Source of the DNA: Fidelibacterota bacterium | GTDB lineage: Bacteria; Fidelibacterota; UBA2242 | Assembly: GCA_003645845.1 (NCBI GenBank) | Contig: QNCV01000082.1 | Location: 1-8,938 of the forward strand | Direction: 5' to 3' | Length of the DNA: 8,938 bases | Shown here: one piece after another, positions 1 to 6,011 of the stretch | How positions within the stretch are numbered: the stretch's first letter is position 1 | How the letters are laid out: each line of letters begins with the position of its first letter | Position numbers and translations under genes: made by a program | Notes under the pieces: generated by a model | Told to the model about the DNA's origin: nothing | Database searches by the model: none | What the model saw: only the letters and a program-made list of their open reading frames with translations

Positions 1-491
1 GAGTAGCGCAATTCGACGGTTTTCCTGATTCCCAGCTGAACCGCAAGTTCCTGAAGTTTGTTTTGATCGGGAAAGAGTTTGGATTGTTTCAGCGATAAAT
101 AAAAAAGATGTTCGTTGCGGATATATATTGTCAACATTGCAATTATGCCCGCGATCCAAAGCAGCAGGAGGATGGATTGAATTGTAACGGATACAGCCGC
201 GCCCGTTTGCGGCGAGGGCAGGAAATTGCCCGGGTTGGCGACAATGGCGTTCAGCGGGATGACAGGCATTACCGTATGCCTGAAGAACGGCAGTCTGAAA
301 ACCGGCGGCAGGGCGGCTTTCAGGAGGAACAGCGACCAAAGGGAATAGAGCAAAACCGCCGCTTTGTTCCGCAGCAGAGCGGTAATTCCAAGCAGGAATA
401 TGAACAGAATCGTCAGATGCAGCGAATTCAGCGCGATAATCCTGAACCAGACGTCGCTGATCTGATTGAGTCGGACGATGATTTCAGTCAT
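1..491 (-). CDS. BlaR1/MecR1-type M56 membrane metalloprotease sensor, N-terminal part (cut by window edge)
   Basis: This gene reads from ATG at 491 leftwards and stays open for 163 codons to the window edge, so only the membrane-anchoring N-terminal part is visible. Hydrophobic segments lie at about residues 22-40, 46-65 and 100-124, with an Arg/Lys-rich cytoplasmic-looking loop and the stretch LGIRKTVELRY at about 153-163, a position where M56 proteins enter the protease domain. The zinc HEXXH motif would lie beyond the edge and is not seen. The start codon overlaps the last 8 bases of the upstream blaI-like gene, a translational-coupling arrangement typical of blaI-blaR1 pairs. By family knowledge such proteins sense a cell-envelope signal and trigger inactivation of the paired repressor. 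What the signal is here (beta-lactam or something else) cannot be told. The assignment rests on topology plus the repressor neighbour, so the family call is good but not proven without the protease domain. Confidence 0.82.
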   Translation of the reverse strand, partial: MTEIIVRLNQISDVWFRIIALNSLHLTILFIFLLGITALLRNKAAVLLYSLWSLFLLKAALPPVFRLPFFRHTVMPVIPLNAIVANPGNFLPSPQTGAAVSVTIQSILLLLWIAGIIAMLTIYIRNEHLFYLSLKQSKLFPDQNKLQELAVQLGIRKTVELRY

Positions 492-867
492 TTTTACGTT
501 CCTTTTCCTGGATTAGGCGTTTAATTGTCTCGAGGTCTTCGGCATTGAAATTCTGGGTGTCGAAAAGGAATGCCGCCAGTTTTGAAAAGGAACCGTCGAA
601 GGCGCGCCTGACGAAATGGCTGGTTTCCCGCCTGAGCGTATCGGCTTCTTTTACTTTGGCCGAATAGAAATTAACCAGGCCGATTTTTTTCTTGGTCAGA
701 TAGTTTTTTTCGATCAGCCGTTCCATATAGGTCTGAATTGTGGTATAGGCCCGGGACTGGTCGGGCGGCAGGGCGGCATGGACGTCACGGACGGTGGCTT
801 GTCCGTTTTTCCAGATGTGCTTCATGATTTCCCATTCCAGCTTTGTTAATGTTTCAACTTTTGGCAT
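484..867 (-). CDS. blaI: BlaI/MecI/CopY-family winged-helix repressor
   Basis: The product is a 127-residue DNA-binding repressor, the usual size for the family. The N-terminal winged helix carries the family signature: LTKLEWEIMKHIWK (residues 7-20), the TVRDVHAAL helix (25-33) and the recognition helix around RAYTTIQTYMERLIEKNYL (39-57), followed by the wing with KKKIGLVNFYSA. The C-terminal part (about 74-124) is helical and acidic/basic, as expected for the dimerisation region. ATG at 867 is preceded by GGAG five bases upstream, which supports the start. The gene overlaps the M56 sensor gene by 8 bases. Family members repress their own operon and are cleaved or released when the BlaR1-like sensor is active. 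The inverted CTACTA-type repeats in the promoter directly upstream fit autoregulation. No beta-lactamase gene of classes A, C or D is visible beside it, so other targets probably lie elsewhere. Confidence 0.93.
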   Translation of the reverse strand: MPKVETLTKLEWEIMKHIWKNGQATVRDVHAALPPDQSRAYTTIQTYMERLIEKNYLTKKKIGLVNFYSAKVKEADTLRRETSHFVRRAFDGSFSKLAAFLFDTQNFNAEDLETIKRLIQEKERKND

Positions 868-892
868 AATATCTCCGGTGTTTATCGTTGTG

Positions 893-930
893 CTACTACA
901 TTAGTAGTAATATAAGGGCTGTTGTAGTAG
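893..930. promoter_or_regulatory. Predicted BlaI-family operator: three CTACTA-type half-sites
   Basis: Positions 893-907 form a perfect inverted repeat, CTACTA-CAT-TAGTAG, that sits on the predicted transcription start. A third half-site, TGTAGTAG at 923-930, lies in the -35/-10 spacer and is the exact reverse complement of CTACTACA at 893-900. The arms resemble the TACTACA/TGTAGTA half-sites known for the BlaI/MecI/CopY family. Repressor bound here would block polymerase, so the arrangement predicts negative autoregulation. The repeat is directly visible; identity of the bound protein is inferred from the adjacent gene. Confidence 0.75.
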
Positions 931-937
931 ATGTCAA
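909..937 (-). promoter_or_regulatory. Sigma-70-type promoter of the blaI-blaR1 operon
   Basis: On the minus strand there is a perfect -35 hexamer TTGACA (937 to 932), a 17-base spacer and a -10 hexamer TATATT (914 to 909). Transcription would begin near 900-903, giving a leader of roughly 35 bases before the blaI ATG at 867. It is the cleanest promoter match in the window and gives the repressor operon its own start site, independent of the metallo-hydrolase gene upstream. Confidence 0.8.
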
Positions 938-1008
938 GGGGTTTCTAAAAAAAACTTCGCCGTGAGCATCGCAGGGTTTATAATTGTGAAAAGAGAGGGA
1001 AAGTGAAT

Positions 1009-1029
1009 GGAGTATTGGAGTATTGGAGT
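1009..1029. repeat. Short tandem repeat, unit GGAGTATT
   Basis: Two full copies of the 8-base unit GGAGTATT (1009-1016, 1017-1024) are followed by a partial copy GGAGT (1025-1029) and then a degenerate purine-rich continuation to about 1046. It lies in the 219-base gap between the metallo-hydrolase gene and blaI. I see no gene in that gap. Copy-number variation by replication slippage is plausible, but no function is evident. Confidence 0.7.
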
Positions 1030-1086
1030 GGGAGAGTACTGGGGGACTGAAAACGGGACAAATCCAAGTGATTAATCTGAAAATAT

Positions 1087-1833
1087 CTATTGATTTATGG
1101 CGGCGGATTTAATGATCACTTTTATTTTGTCCCGCAGCAGTCGCTGAAACATTACGGCGTCCGCAGGTGATCCTTCGAACAGTCCGTAATGAATCGGAAT
1201 CGCAACTTTTGCTTTGACATCGAGTGCGGCGTTGGCGGCGTCGTAAACACTGTTCATGGTATATTTTTGCCCCAGGGGCAACAGGGCGATATCACAACGG
1301 AACTGTTGCATTTCCGGAATGCGCTCGGTGTCGCCGGCGTGATATACCTCGATACCATCGATCGTCAAAATATAGCCCAGGTAATTTTTACTTTTCGGAT
1401 GGAACTGGGCTTTATCGATATTGTAGGCCGGGACGGCTTTAACCGGAATTCCGGCGATTTTGGTAGAATCCCAGGGGCTCAGGAAGATTTTTTTGCTGAT
1501 TCCCAGATCATTGATTTGATCACGGCATGACAGTGGGGCGACAATGATTGTCGAATCGGTTTGCAATTTCGAAATACTGGGCGGATCGAGGTGATCTTTA
1601 TGATCATGCGTGATGAAAATAATATCCGCCTGATCGGAATTATTAATACGGAAAGGATCGATGTAGATAATCTGTTTACCGTTGTTGATTTTAACTCCGG
1701 ACGGCCCGATCCATTCGATCGAACGTGCAAATGTTATAATCTCTTTTTCCGGAATCTCTTGAGCTATCAGAGTGGGCATTAATGTAACAAAACAAAGAAA
1801 AAGCGCAATTGAGGTTGTGGTTAATATCTTCAT
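1087..1833 (-). CDS. Exported metallo-beta-lactamase-fold hydrolase (UlaG-like)
   Basis: The product is 248 residues. A signal peptide is visible: K2, a hydrophobic core at about 5-22, and a likely signal peptidase I site after TLIA at 21-24. The mature protein therefore acts outside the cytoplasmic membrane. The metal motif THDHKDH (75-81) gives H76, H78, D80 and H81. D168 in YHAGDTE and H215 in PIHYG complete a two-metal site. The spacing matches the UlaG-like and RNase Z/lactonase side of the superfamily rather than the class B1 beta-lactamases, whose motif is HxHxDR. The substrate is unknown. The ATG at 1833 is chosen because the signal peptide starts there; no Shine-Dalgarno sequence is seen and the upstream region is very AT-rich. 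Cys14 sits inside the hydrophobic core and is not a convincing lipobox. It lies upstream of blaI in the same direction, but blaI has its own promoter, so membership of that regulon is not shown. Confidence 0.87.
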   Translation of the reverse strand: MKILTTTSIALFLCFVTLMPTLIAQEIPEKEIITFARSIEWIGPSGVKINNGKQIIYIDPFRINNSDQADIIFITHDHKDHLDPPSISKLQTDSTIIVAPLSCRDQINDLGISKKIFLSPWDSTKIAGIPVKAVPAYNIDKAQFHPKSKNYLGYILTIDGIEVYHAGDTERIPEMQQFRCDIALLPLGQKYTMNSVYDAANAALDVKAKVAIPIHYGLFEGSPADAVMFQRLLRDKIKVIIKSAAINQ

Positions 1834-2051
1834 AATAATTAATATATGAAGTTTTCTGTTTATTTACCAGAAATGGATTGAATGATAAAGTACTGTAACA
1901 CTACCAATTGAAAGTAGCTTACACTTAATCTGCAATGTGCTCAGTCTTTCGCTGAGAGATATATAGTGAAATGGCTACATTTATTGGCATTGAAATTATA
2001 GACTATTTTTCTGTATCTTTTAAGCACGGTATAAAGTATGGATATAGCCCA
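1834..2051. other. Divergent intergenic region between the metallo-hydrolase and amidotransferase genes
   Basis: This 218-base AT-rich stretch must contain the start signals of two diverging transcripts. Visible structures are an inverted repeat with 7-base arms, CTTCATA at 1828-1834 and TATGAAG at 1845-1851, which includes the hydrolase start codon, and a 5-base-stem dyad CTCAG/CTGAG at 1940-1944 and 1952-1956. A TATAAA at 2030-2035 could be a -10 for the plus-strand operon, but no good -35 accompanies it. The amidotransferase frame remains open back to an ATG at 1971, so part of this stretch could be coding if that start is used. No confident promoter can be named. Confidence 0.4.
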
Positions 2052-2804
2052 ATGAAAAAACCGACGATATTGATCATCAGAATGGGAAACACCTATCGTG
2101 ACCTGAGTAAAGATATCGGGAATTTTGATCAATGGATAAAAGAGGCTGCCCCGGAATTACCGCTTAAATGGAAAACGCAGAAGATTGACCATGTTATTCC
2201 GGAAGAGATAGACAAATATCAGGGCATTATCCTGACCGGCGCACACAATACTCTGACGGAACACTATCCTTTTATGAAAGGTATGGAACGGATTCTGCAA
2301 AAAATTATTGATAATAGGATAATGACTCTGGGAATCTGTTTCGGGCACCAGATTTTAAATCTGCTTTTAGGTGGTAAAGTGGTTCGAAATCCCCTCGGTC
2401 CGGAAATCGGTGTTACAAAGATAAATCTTACTCTGGCAGGTATGGGACATCCTCTTTTTAAAGGATTGAATATCGCCAAACTGGAGGTTTACGAATCTCA
2501 TTACGATATTGTGTCGTCGGTTGCCGATAGTGTTATTGCTCTGGCGTGGAACGAAATGAGCGAATATCAGGTTTGTGTCTATGAAGGATTTATCTACGGC
2601 ACCCAGTTCCACCCGGAATATTCGAAAAAGATTATGGAATTTTATATTCGAAAAAATTACGACAATCTGAAAAACGAACATTTCAGAAATCCGTTAAATA
2701 TTTCCACACCGGAGGAAATTTTAAAGCGTAATAAAAATATTTCAAAATCCAGGCTGATATTGGACAATTTTCTCTATTTAATAATTCGTAAAAATCCGCT
2801 GTAA
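2052..2804 (+). CDS. Class I glutamine amidotransferase (GuaA-type GATase domain), stand-alone
   Basis: Taken from ATG at 2052 the protein has 250 residues. It carries the class I (triad) amidotransferase pattern: the oxyanion-strand region GIILTGAHNTLTE (58-70), the nucleophile elbow LGICFGHQ with Cys96, and GTQFHPEY with His187 and Glu189. These residues predict glutamine hydrolysis to ammonia or a related gamma-glutamyl transfer. There is no synthetase or ATP-pyrophosphatase domain, so the acceptor substrate is unknown. About 60 residues follow the catalytic HPE, a basic helical extension. An upstream in-frame ATG at 1971 would add 27 residues; the 2052 start is preferred because the Rossmann-like first strand (TILIIRMG) begins directly after it. 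Neither start has a clear Shine-Dalgarno sequence. Endonuclease V follows after 5 bases, suggesting co-transcription. Homologues are often annotated GMP synthase-like, which should not be read as proven function. Confidence 0.88.
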   Translation: MKKPTILIIRMGNTYRDLSKDIGNFDQWIKEAAPELPLKWKTQKIDHVIPEEIDKYQGIILTGAHNTLTEHYPFMKGMERILQKIIDNRIMTLGICFGHQILNLLLGGKVVRNPLGPEIGVTKINLTLAGMGHPLFKGLNIAKLEVYESHYDIVSSVADSVIALAWNEMSEYQVCVYEGFIYGTQFHPEYSKKIMEFYIRKNYDNLKNEHFRNPLNISTPEEILKRNKNISKSRLILDNFLYLIIRKNPL

Positions 2805-2809
2805 ACCAC

Positions 2810-3520
2810 ATGCTTCCTGAAATTGAACATTCCTGGCAGGTCAGCATTCCGGAAGCAAAAAAGATTCAGGAACAGCTTCGAAACAGGATAGTAATAGAAC
2901 CAATAAAAACAGTTCCGAAAATAATTGCGGCTGTTGATGTTTCCTATACACGCTGGGATAAGATGGGTTATGCGGTTCTTGGTGTGTTTGAAATTATCTA
3001 TGACAACATAAACCGGCCAATAGCACTCAAAGAAGTGCTTGTTGAAACGTTGACCGGAACGGTGAATTTTCCCTATGTGCCCGGATACCTGAGTTTTCGT
3101 GAGATACCAATGCTGATACCGTTATTTGAACGGATCGATGACAGAATTGACCTGATAATTGTTGATGGTGTGGGCATTGCTCATCCCCGCAGACTGGGGC
3201 TGGCATCACATCTCGGCTTATTATATAACATGCCGAGCATTGGGAGCGCCAAGTCCAGACTGATTGGCAATTACCGGGAACCCGGTTCAAAAAAGGGAGA
3301 TTATTCAGAATTATTTTATAAAGATGAGTTGATTGGATCGGTTTTGAGAAGTAAAGATAACTGTAAACCTCTTTTTATCTCACCCGGTAATAAATGTTCA
3401 ATTGCGGATGCCCGGACAATAATTGCCGGTTTGTGTTTTAAATATCGTGTTTGTGAACCGATTCGTCGGGTGGATGCTATTTCAAAACAACTCAGAAAAA
3501 AGACATTTAAGAGGAGTTAA
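2810..3520 (+). CDS. nfi: Endonuclease V (deoxyinosine 3' endonuclease)
   Basis: The product has 236 residues, close to the usual size, and should be a cytoplasmic Mg-dependent repair nuclease. By family knowledge it nicks DNA at the second phosphodiester bond 3' of deoxyinosine, which arises by adenine deamination. All hallmark blocks are present in order: AAVDVSY with Asp43, FPYVPGYLSFREIP (88-100) with the substrate-wedge PYVPGY and Glu98, IIVDGVGIAHPRR (116-128) with Asp119 and His125, GLASHLG (130-136) with His134, and SIGSAKSRL (143-151) with Lys148. These align with the metal-binding and catalytic Asp43, Glu89, Asp110, His116, His125 and Lys139 that I recall from the Thermotoga maritima enzyme. 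The position of the C-terminal His214 appears to be Asp222 here. The start ATG lacks a clear Shine-Dalgarno sequence and lies 5 bases after the amidotransferase stop, so coupling is likely. Its stop overlaps the ribosome binding site of the next gene. Confidence 0.95.
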   Translation: MLPEIEHSWQVSIPEAKKIQEQLRNRIVIEPIKTVPKIIAAVDVSYTRWDKMGYAVLGVFEIIYDNINRPIALKEVLVETLTGTVNFPYVPGYLSFREIPMLIPLFERIDDRIDLIIVDGVGIAHPRRLGLASHLGLLYNMPSIGSAKSRLIGNYREPGSKKGDYSELFYKDELIGSVLRSKDNCKPLFISPGNKCSIADARTIIAGLCFKYRVCEPIRRVDAISKQLRKKTFKRS

Positions 3521-3522
3521 TA

Positions 3523-3948
3523 ATGAAACGTTTATACCGCAGTCGTCACAATCGGGTTATCGGGGGAGTGTGTGGAGGAATTGGAGAATATTTTGATATC
3601 GATCCGCTCCTGATTCGTCTGGTCTGGGCTGTTTTGTTTTTCATCGGCGGCACCGGCTTATTTGCCTACATTATTGCCTGGATTATTATTCCGGAAAAAC
3701 AGTGGTTACCCGGCATGACGGAAGAGACAAATACCTATACCCGAGATAAAAATAACGTTATACCTCAGGTTATTATCGGTCTGTTGCTGATAATTGTCGG
3801 CGCAGCATTGTTGTTCAGAGAGTGGTGGTATCTGGATCAGATCTTCAGGAATATTTTTCGATTCAGCATCAGATATCTGATACCGATACTTTTTATCGGG
3901 CTGGGAATCCGGGTTATGGTAGTAGGGAATCGTGACAACGATAATTAG
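3523..3948 (+). CDS. PspC-domain membrane protein
   Basis: This is a 141-residue membrane protein. Residues 1-60 form a textbook PspC domain: RSRHNRVIGGVCGGIGEYF (6-24), DIDPLLIRLVWAVLFF (25-40) and the end of the membrane helix YIIAWIIIPEK (49-59). A charged linker (60-78) is followed by two more hydrophobic segments (about 81-98 and 117-134), like the membrane region found in LiaF or DUF5668-type proteins, and a charged tail. PspC proteins take part in envelope-stress sensing with PspA/PspB in enterobacteria; in other phyla, stand-alone PspC domains are common and their role is unclear. No pspA, pspB or pspF neighbour is seen. AGGAG at 3512-3516, inside the last codons of endonuclease V, gives a strong ribosome binding site six bases before the ATG, and the intergenic gap is 2 bases. 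Functional linkage with the repair enzyme is doubtful; co-transcription is likely. Confidence 0.9.
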   Translation: MKRLYRSRHNRVIGGVCGGIGEYFDIDPLLIRLVWAVLFFIGGTGLFAYIIAWIIIPEKQWLPGMTEETNTYTRDKNNVIPQVIIGLLLIIVGAALLFREWWYLDQIFRNIFRFSIRYLIPILFIGLGIRVMVVGNRDNDN

Positions 3949-3980
3949 TGTAATAAATACCGGTCTCGGTCGCAAACAGA

Positions 3981-6011
3981 TCAGTCTTTGTGCTTCCAGT
4001 CCAGTGCACCCACCGGACAAGCCTCAATGCACTTGCCGCAATCGGTACAGCTCAGAGGTAAAACTTCGCCAAACGCCGTATCGATATGCGTGTCAAAACC
4101 GCGGTTCTTAAATCCAAGCAGGGACTGATTAACGACGTCCTTACAGATTTTAACGCATATACCGCATTTGATACATTTATTCCGGTCGAGAATAATTGAG
4201 GGGTGGCGTGTATCGAAATTGTACTGTCGTTTATCTCCCTTGATTGCTTCCGGATGAGCGCCAAACATTTCCGAATATTCCTTGAGTTTACAGTCGTGCT
4301 TGGCTGTGCAGGAGCATTCGAGACAGCGTTCGCCCTCGGCCGCGATTTCGTCGAGGGTAAAGGTCTGAGCAACTTCGTTGAAGGTCGTTTTGCGTTCCTC
4401 TAAGGGAATTAGGTGCATTTTCTGACGGTCAGATTTACTGAAGTCCCGCAGGTGAACCAGATCATCAGGGCGCAATGACTGCCAATGTCCGCGGGTGACA
4501 TTGATGGTATAGCGATCTTTGTATTTTTCGCCCTGCAGATAGGCGATAATGCCTAATGCGGCGCGGCGTCCACCGGCAACGGCTTCTACAACGGTGGCCG
4601 GACCGGAGACACAGTCGCCGGCGCTGAAAATTTTACCGGAAATCTGGTAATTATCATTATCGACGTCGATGTTACCCCATCTGTTTTTACTTAAATAATC
4701 GGGAGCGTCGGTCTTTTGGCCAATAGCGGCGATCACGGTGTCGGCTTCCACATCGAACTCCGAACCTTCAATAGGAATCGGTCTGCGACGGCCGGAAGCA
4801 TCGGGCTCGCCGAGTTTCATACGGAGGCAGGTCAGGATCTTCTTTCCGTTTTTTTCTGTCAGACGAACCGGCGCCGTCAGAAATTCAAAATTGACTCCTT
4901 CTTCGCGGGCTTCATCGATTTCAATCTGTTCGGCAGGCATCTCTTTTTCAGTTCGGCGATAATAACAATAGACTTCCGAACTGCCCAGGCGGACCGATGT
5001 GCGAACACAGTCCATGGCTGTATTACCACCGCCGATGACAATGGTTTTTCCCGGATTTTCACCGGACCAGTCGTTCAAAGCGATTTTTTCCAGCCACCGG
5101 ATGCCCCCTTCGGCAAGTTCTTCGCCTTCAGCGCGCATAGGCGACGGTTTCCATGAGCCGATTGTAACCGCAACGGCGTCGTATTTTTCGGTTAACTCTT
5201 CTATTGTTATATCTTTGCCGAGGGTCCGGTTGCAATGGATGTCAATCCCGCCCATTTTATCGAAGTGAGCAATTTCGGTGTCGAGAATTTTCTTCGGGAG
5301 TCGGTATTCCGGAATGCCGTATCGAAGCATGCCACCGGGTTTCGGCATTTTATCATAAAGATCGGATGCAATACCGTTCAGCCGCAGAAAATAGGCAACT
5401 GCCAGACCAGCCGGACCGGCGCCGACAATGCCGACCTTTTTACCATTCAGATCCGGGAGTTCTTCCATGTAAGTCTCATAGTACATATCGGCTGCAAGAC
5501 GTTTGAAATCATTGATCGCTACCGCTTTGTCAATGACATTGCGGCGGCAGTCCTTTTCGCAGAAACGCGGACAGACCCGACCGATGGACATCGGTAAAGG
5601 AATCCGTTGTTTGATGATTTTCAGGGCTTCCAGCATGTCCCTATTGCGGCCGGCGCGTACATATTCTTCAACATTTGCGTGCGCCGGGCAGGCAATTGTG
5701 CAGGGCGCTTCGCAATCGCCGGTATGTTCGGACAACAACAGGTTCAATGCCGTCCGGCGCATATCTCTGACTTCATCGGATTCGGATTCGATAACCATTC
5801 CATCGATGGCCAGGGACGCACAGCTAGGCATGAAACGACCTGATTTGGTATCCTTAACGACGCAGACAAAACATGAGGTATTATGCGAGATACTTTCATC
5901 ATAACAGAGAGTGGGAATGGTTATACCGTTTTCGCGCGCCACTTCCAGAATGGTCTTACCGCTTTCGGTTTTGTAGGTTTTATTGTCAATGGTAATACTG
6001 ATTTCAGACAC
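3981..6011 (-). CDS. Fusion flavoprotein: [2Fe-2S] domain + GltD/NfnB-like NAD(P)H oxidoreductase + two-cluster ferredoxin
   Basis: The product has 676 residues and three modules. Residues 1-75 form a plant-type [2Fe-2S] domain as in NuoG/HydA, with ligands Cys36, Cys47, Cys50 and Cys64. Residues about 90-490 resemble GltD/NfnB: cluster cysteines 100/104/108 and 147/151/155, FAD motif GIVGAGPAGLA (194-204), GGMLRYGIPEYRLPK (226-240), NAD(P)H motif VIGGGNTAMDC (325-335), YYRRTEKEMPA (350-360) and the FAD-closing SAGDCVSGPATVVEA (463-477). A linker CxxCxCx5C (563-574) may bind another cluster. The C-terminus is a two-[4Fe-4S] ferredoxin (Cys613/616/619/623 and 655/658/661/665). The start is GTG at 6011, overlapping the nuoF-like stop by 8 bases, with a strong GGGAGGA at 6025-6019. 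It probably exchanges electrons between NAD(P)H at its FAD and the NuoF-like partner or ferredoxin. Related architectures include Geobacter SfrB and subunits of bifurcating NuoEF-type complexes. It is not ordinary glutamate synthase small subunit, because no gltB is present. Confidence 0.9.
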   Translation of the reverse strand: MSEISITIDNKTYKTESGKTILEVARENGITIPTLCYDESISHNTSCFVCVVKDTKSGRFMPSCASLAIDGMVIESESDEVRDMRRTALNLLLSEHTGDCEAPCTIACPAHANVEEYVRAGRNRDMLEALKIIKQRIPLPMSIGRVCPRFCEKDCRRNVIDKAVAINDFKRLAADMYYETYMEELPDLNGKKVGIVGAGPAGLAVAYFLRLNGIASDLYDKMPKPGGMLRYGIPEYRLPKKILDTEIAHFDKMGGIDIHCNRTLGKDITIEELTEKYDAVAVTIGSWKPSPMRAEGEELAEGGIRWLEKIALNDWSGENPGKTIVIGGGNTAMDCVRTSVRLGSSEVYCYYRRTEKEMPAEQIEIDEAREEGVNFEFLTAPVRLTEKNGKKILTCLRMKLGEPDASGRRRPIPIEGSEFDVEADTVIAAIGQKTDAPDYLSKNRWGNIDVDNDNYQISGKIFSAGDCVSGPATVVEAVAGGRRAALGIIAYLQGEKYKDRYTINVTRGHWQSLRPDDLVHLRDFSKSDRQKMHLIPLEERKTTFNEVAQTFTLDEIAAEGERCLECSCTAKHDCKLKEYSEMFGAHPEAIKGDKRQYNFDTRHPSIILDRNKCIKCGICVKICKDVVNQSLLGFKNRGFDTHIDTAFGEVLPLSCTDCGKCIEACPVGALDWKHKD

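Noticed and set aside
108..524. Plus-strand open frame of 138 codons opposite the M56 sensor gene
   Set aside because: It is antisense to a frame with clear membrane helices and correct overlap with blaI; its own translation is Gln/Arg-rich low-complexity with no family features.
945..985. A-rich run with nearby GC-rich bases as a terminator of the metallo-hydrolase transcript
   Set aside because: On the minus strand there is a run of eight T, but the preceding bases do not form a convincing stem.
1901..1917. CTAC-N9-GTAG dyad upstream of the metallo-hydrolase as a second BlaI operator
   Set aside because: Only 4-base arms match and the spacing differs from the blaI operator; expected by chance in a region this size.
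3959..3970. ACCG/CGGT mini-hairpin between the convergent pspC-like and GltD-fusion genes
   Set aside because: The stem is only 4 bases with no T-run on either side, too weak to be called a terminator; the 32-base convergent gap shows no better one.
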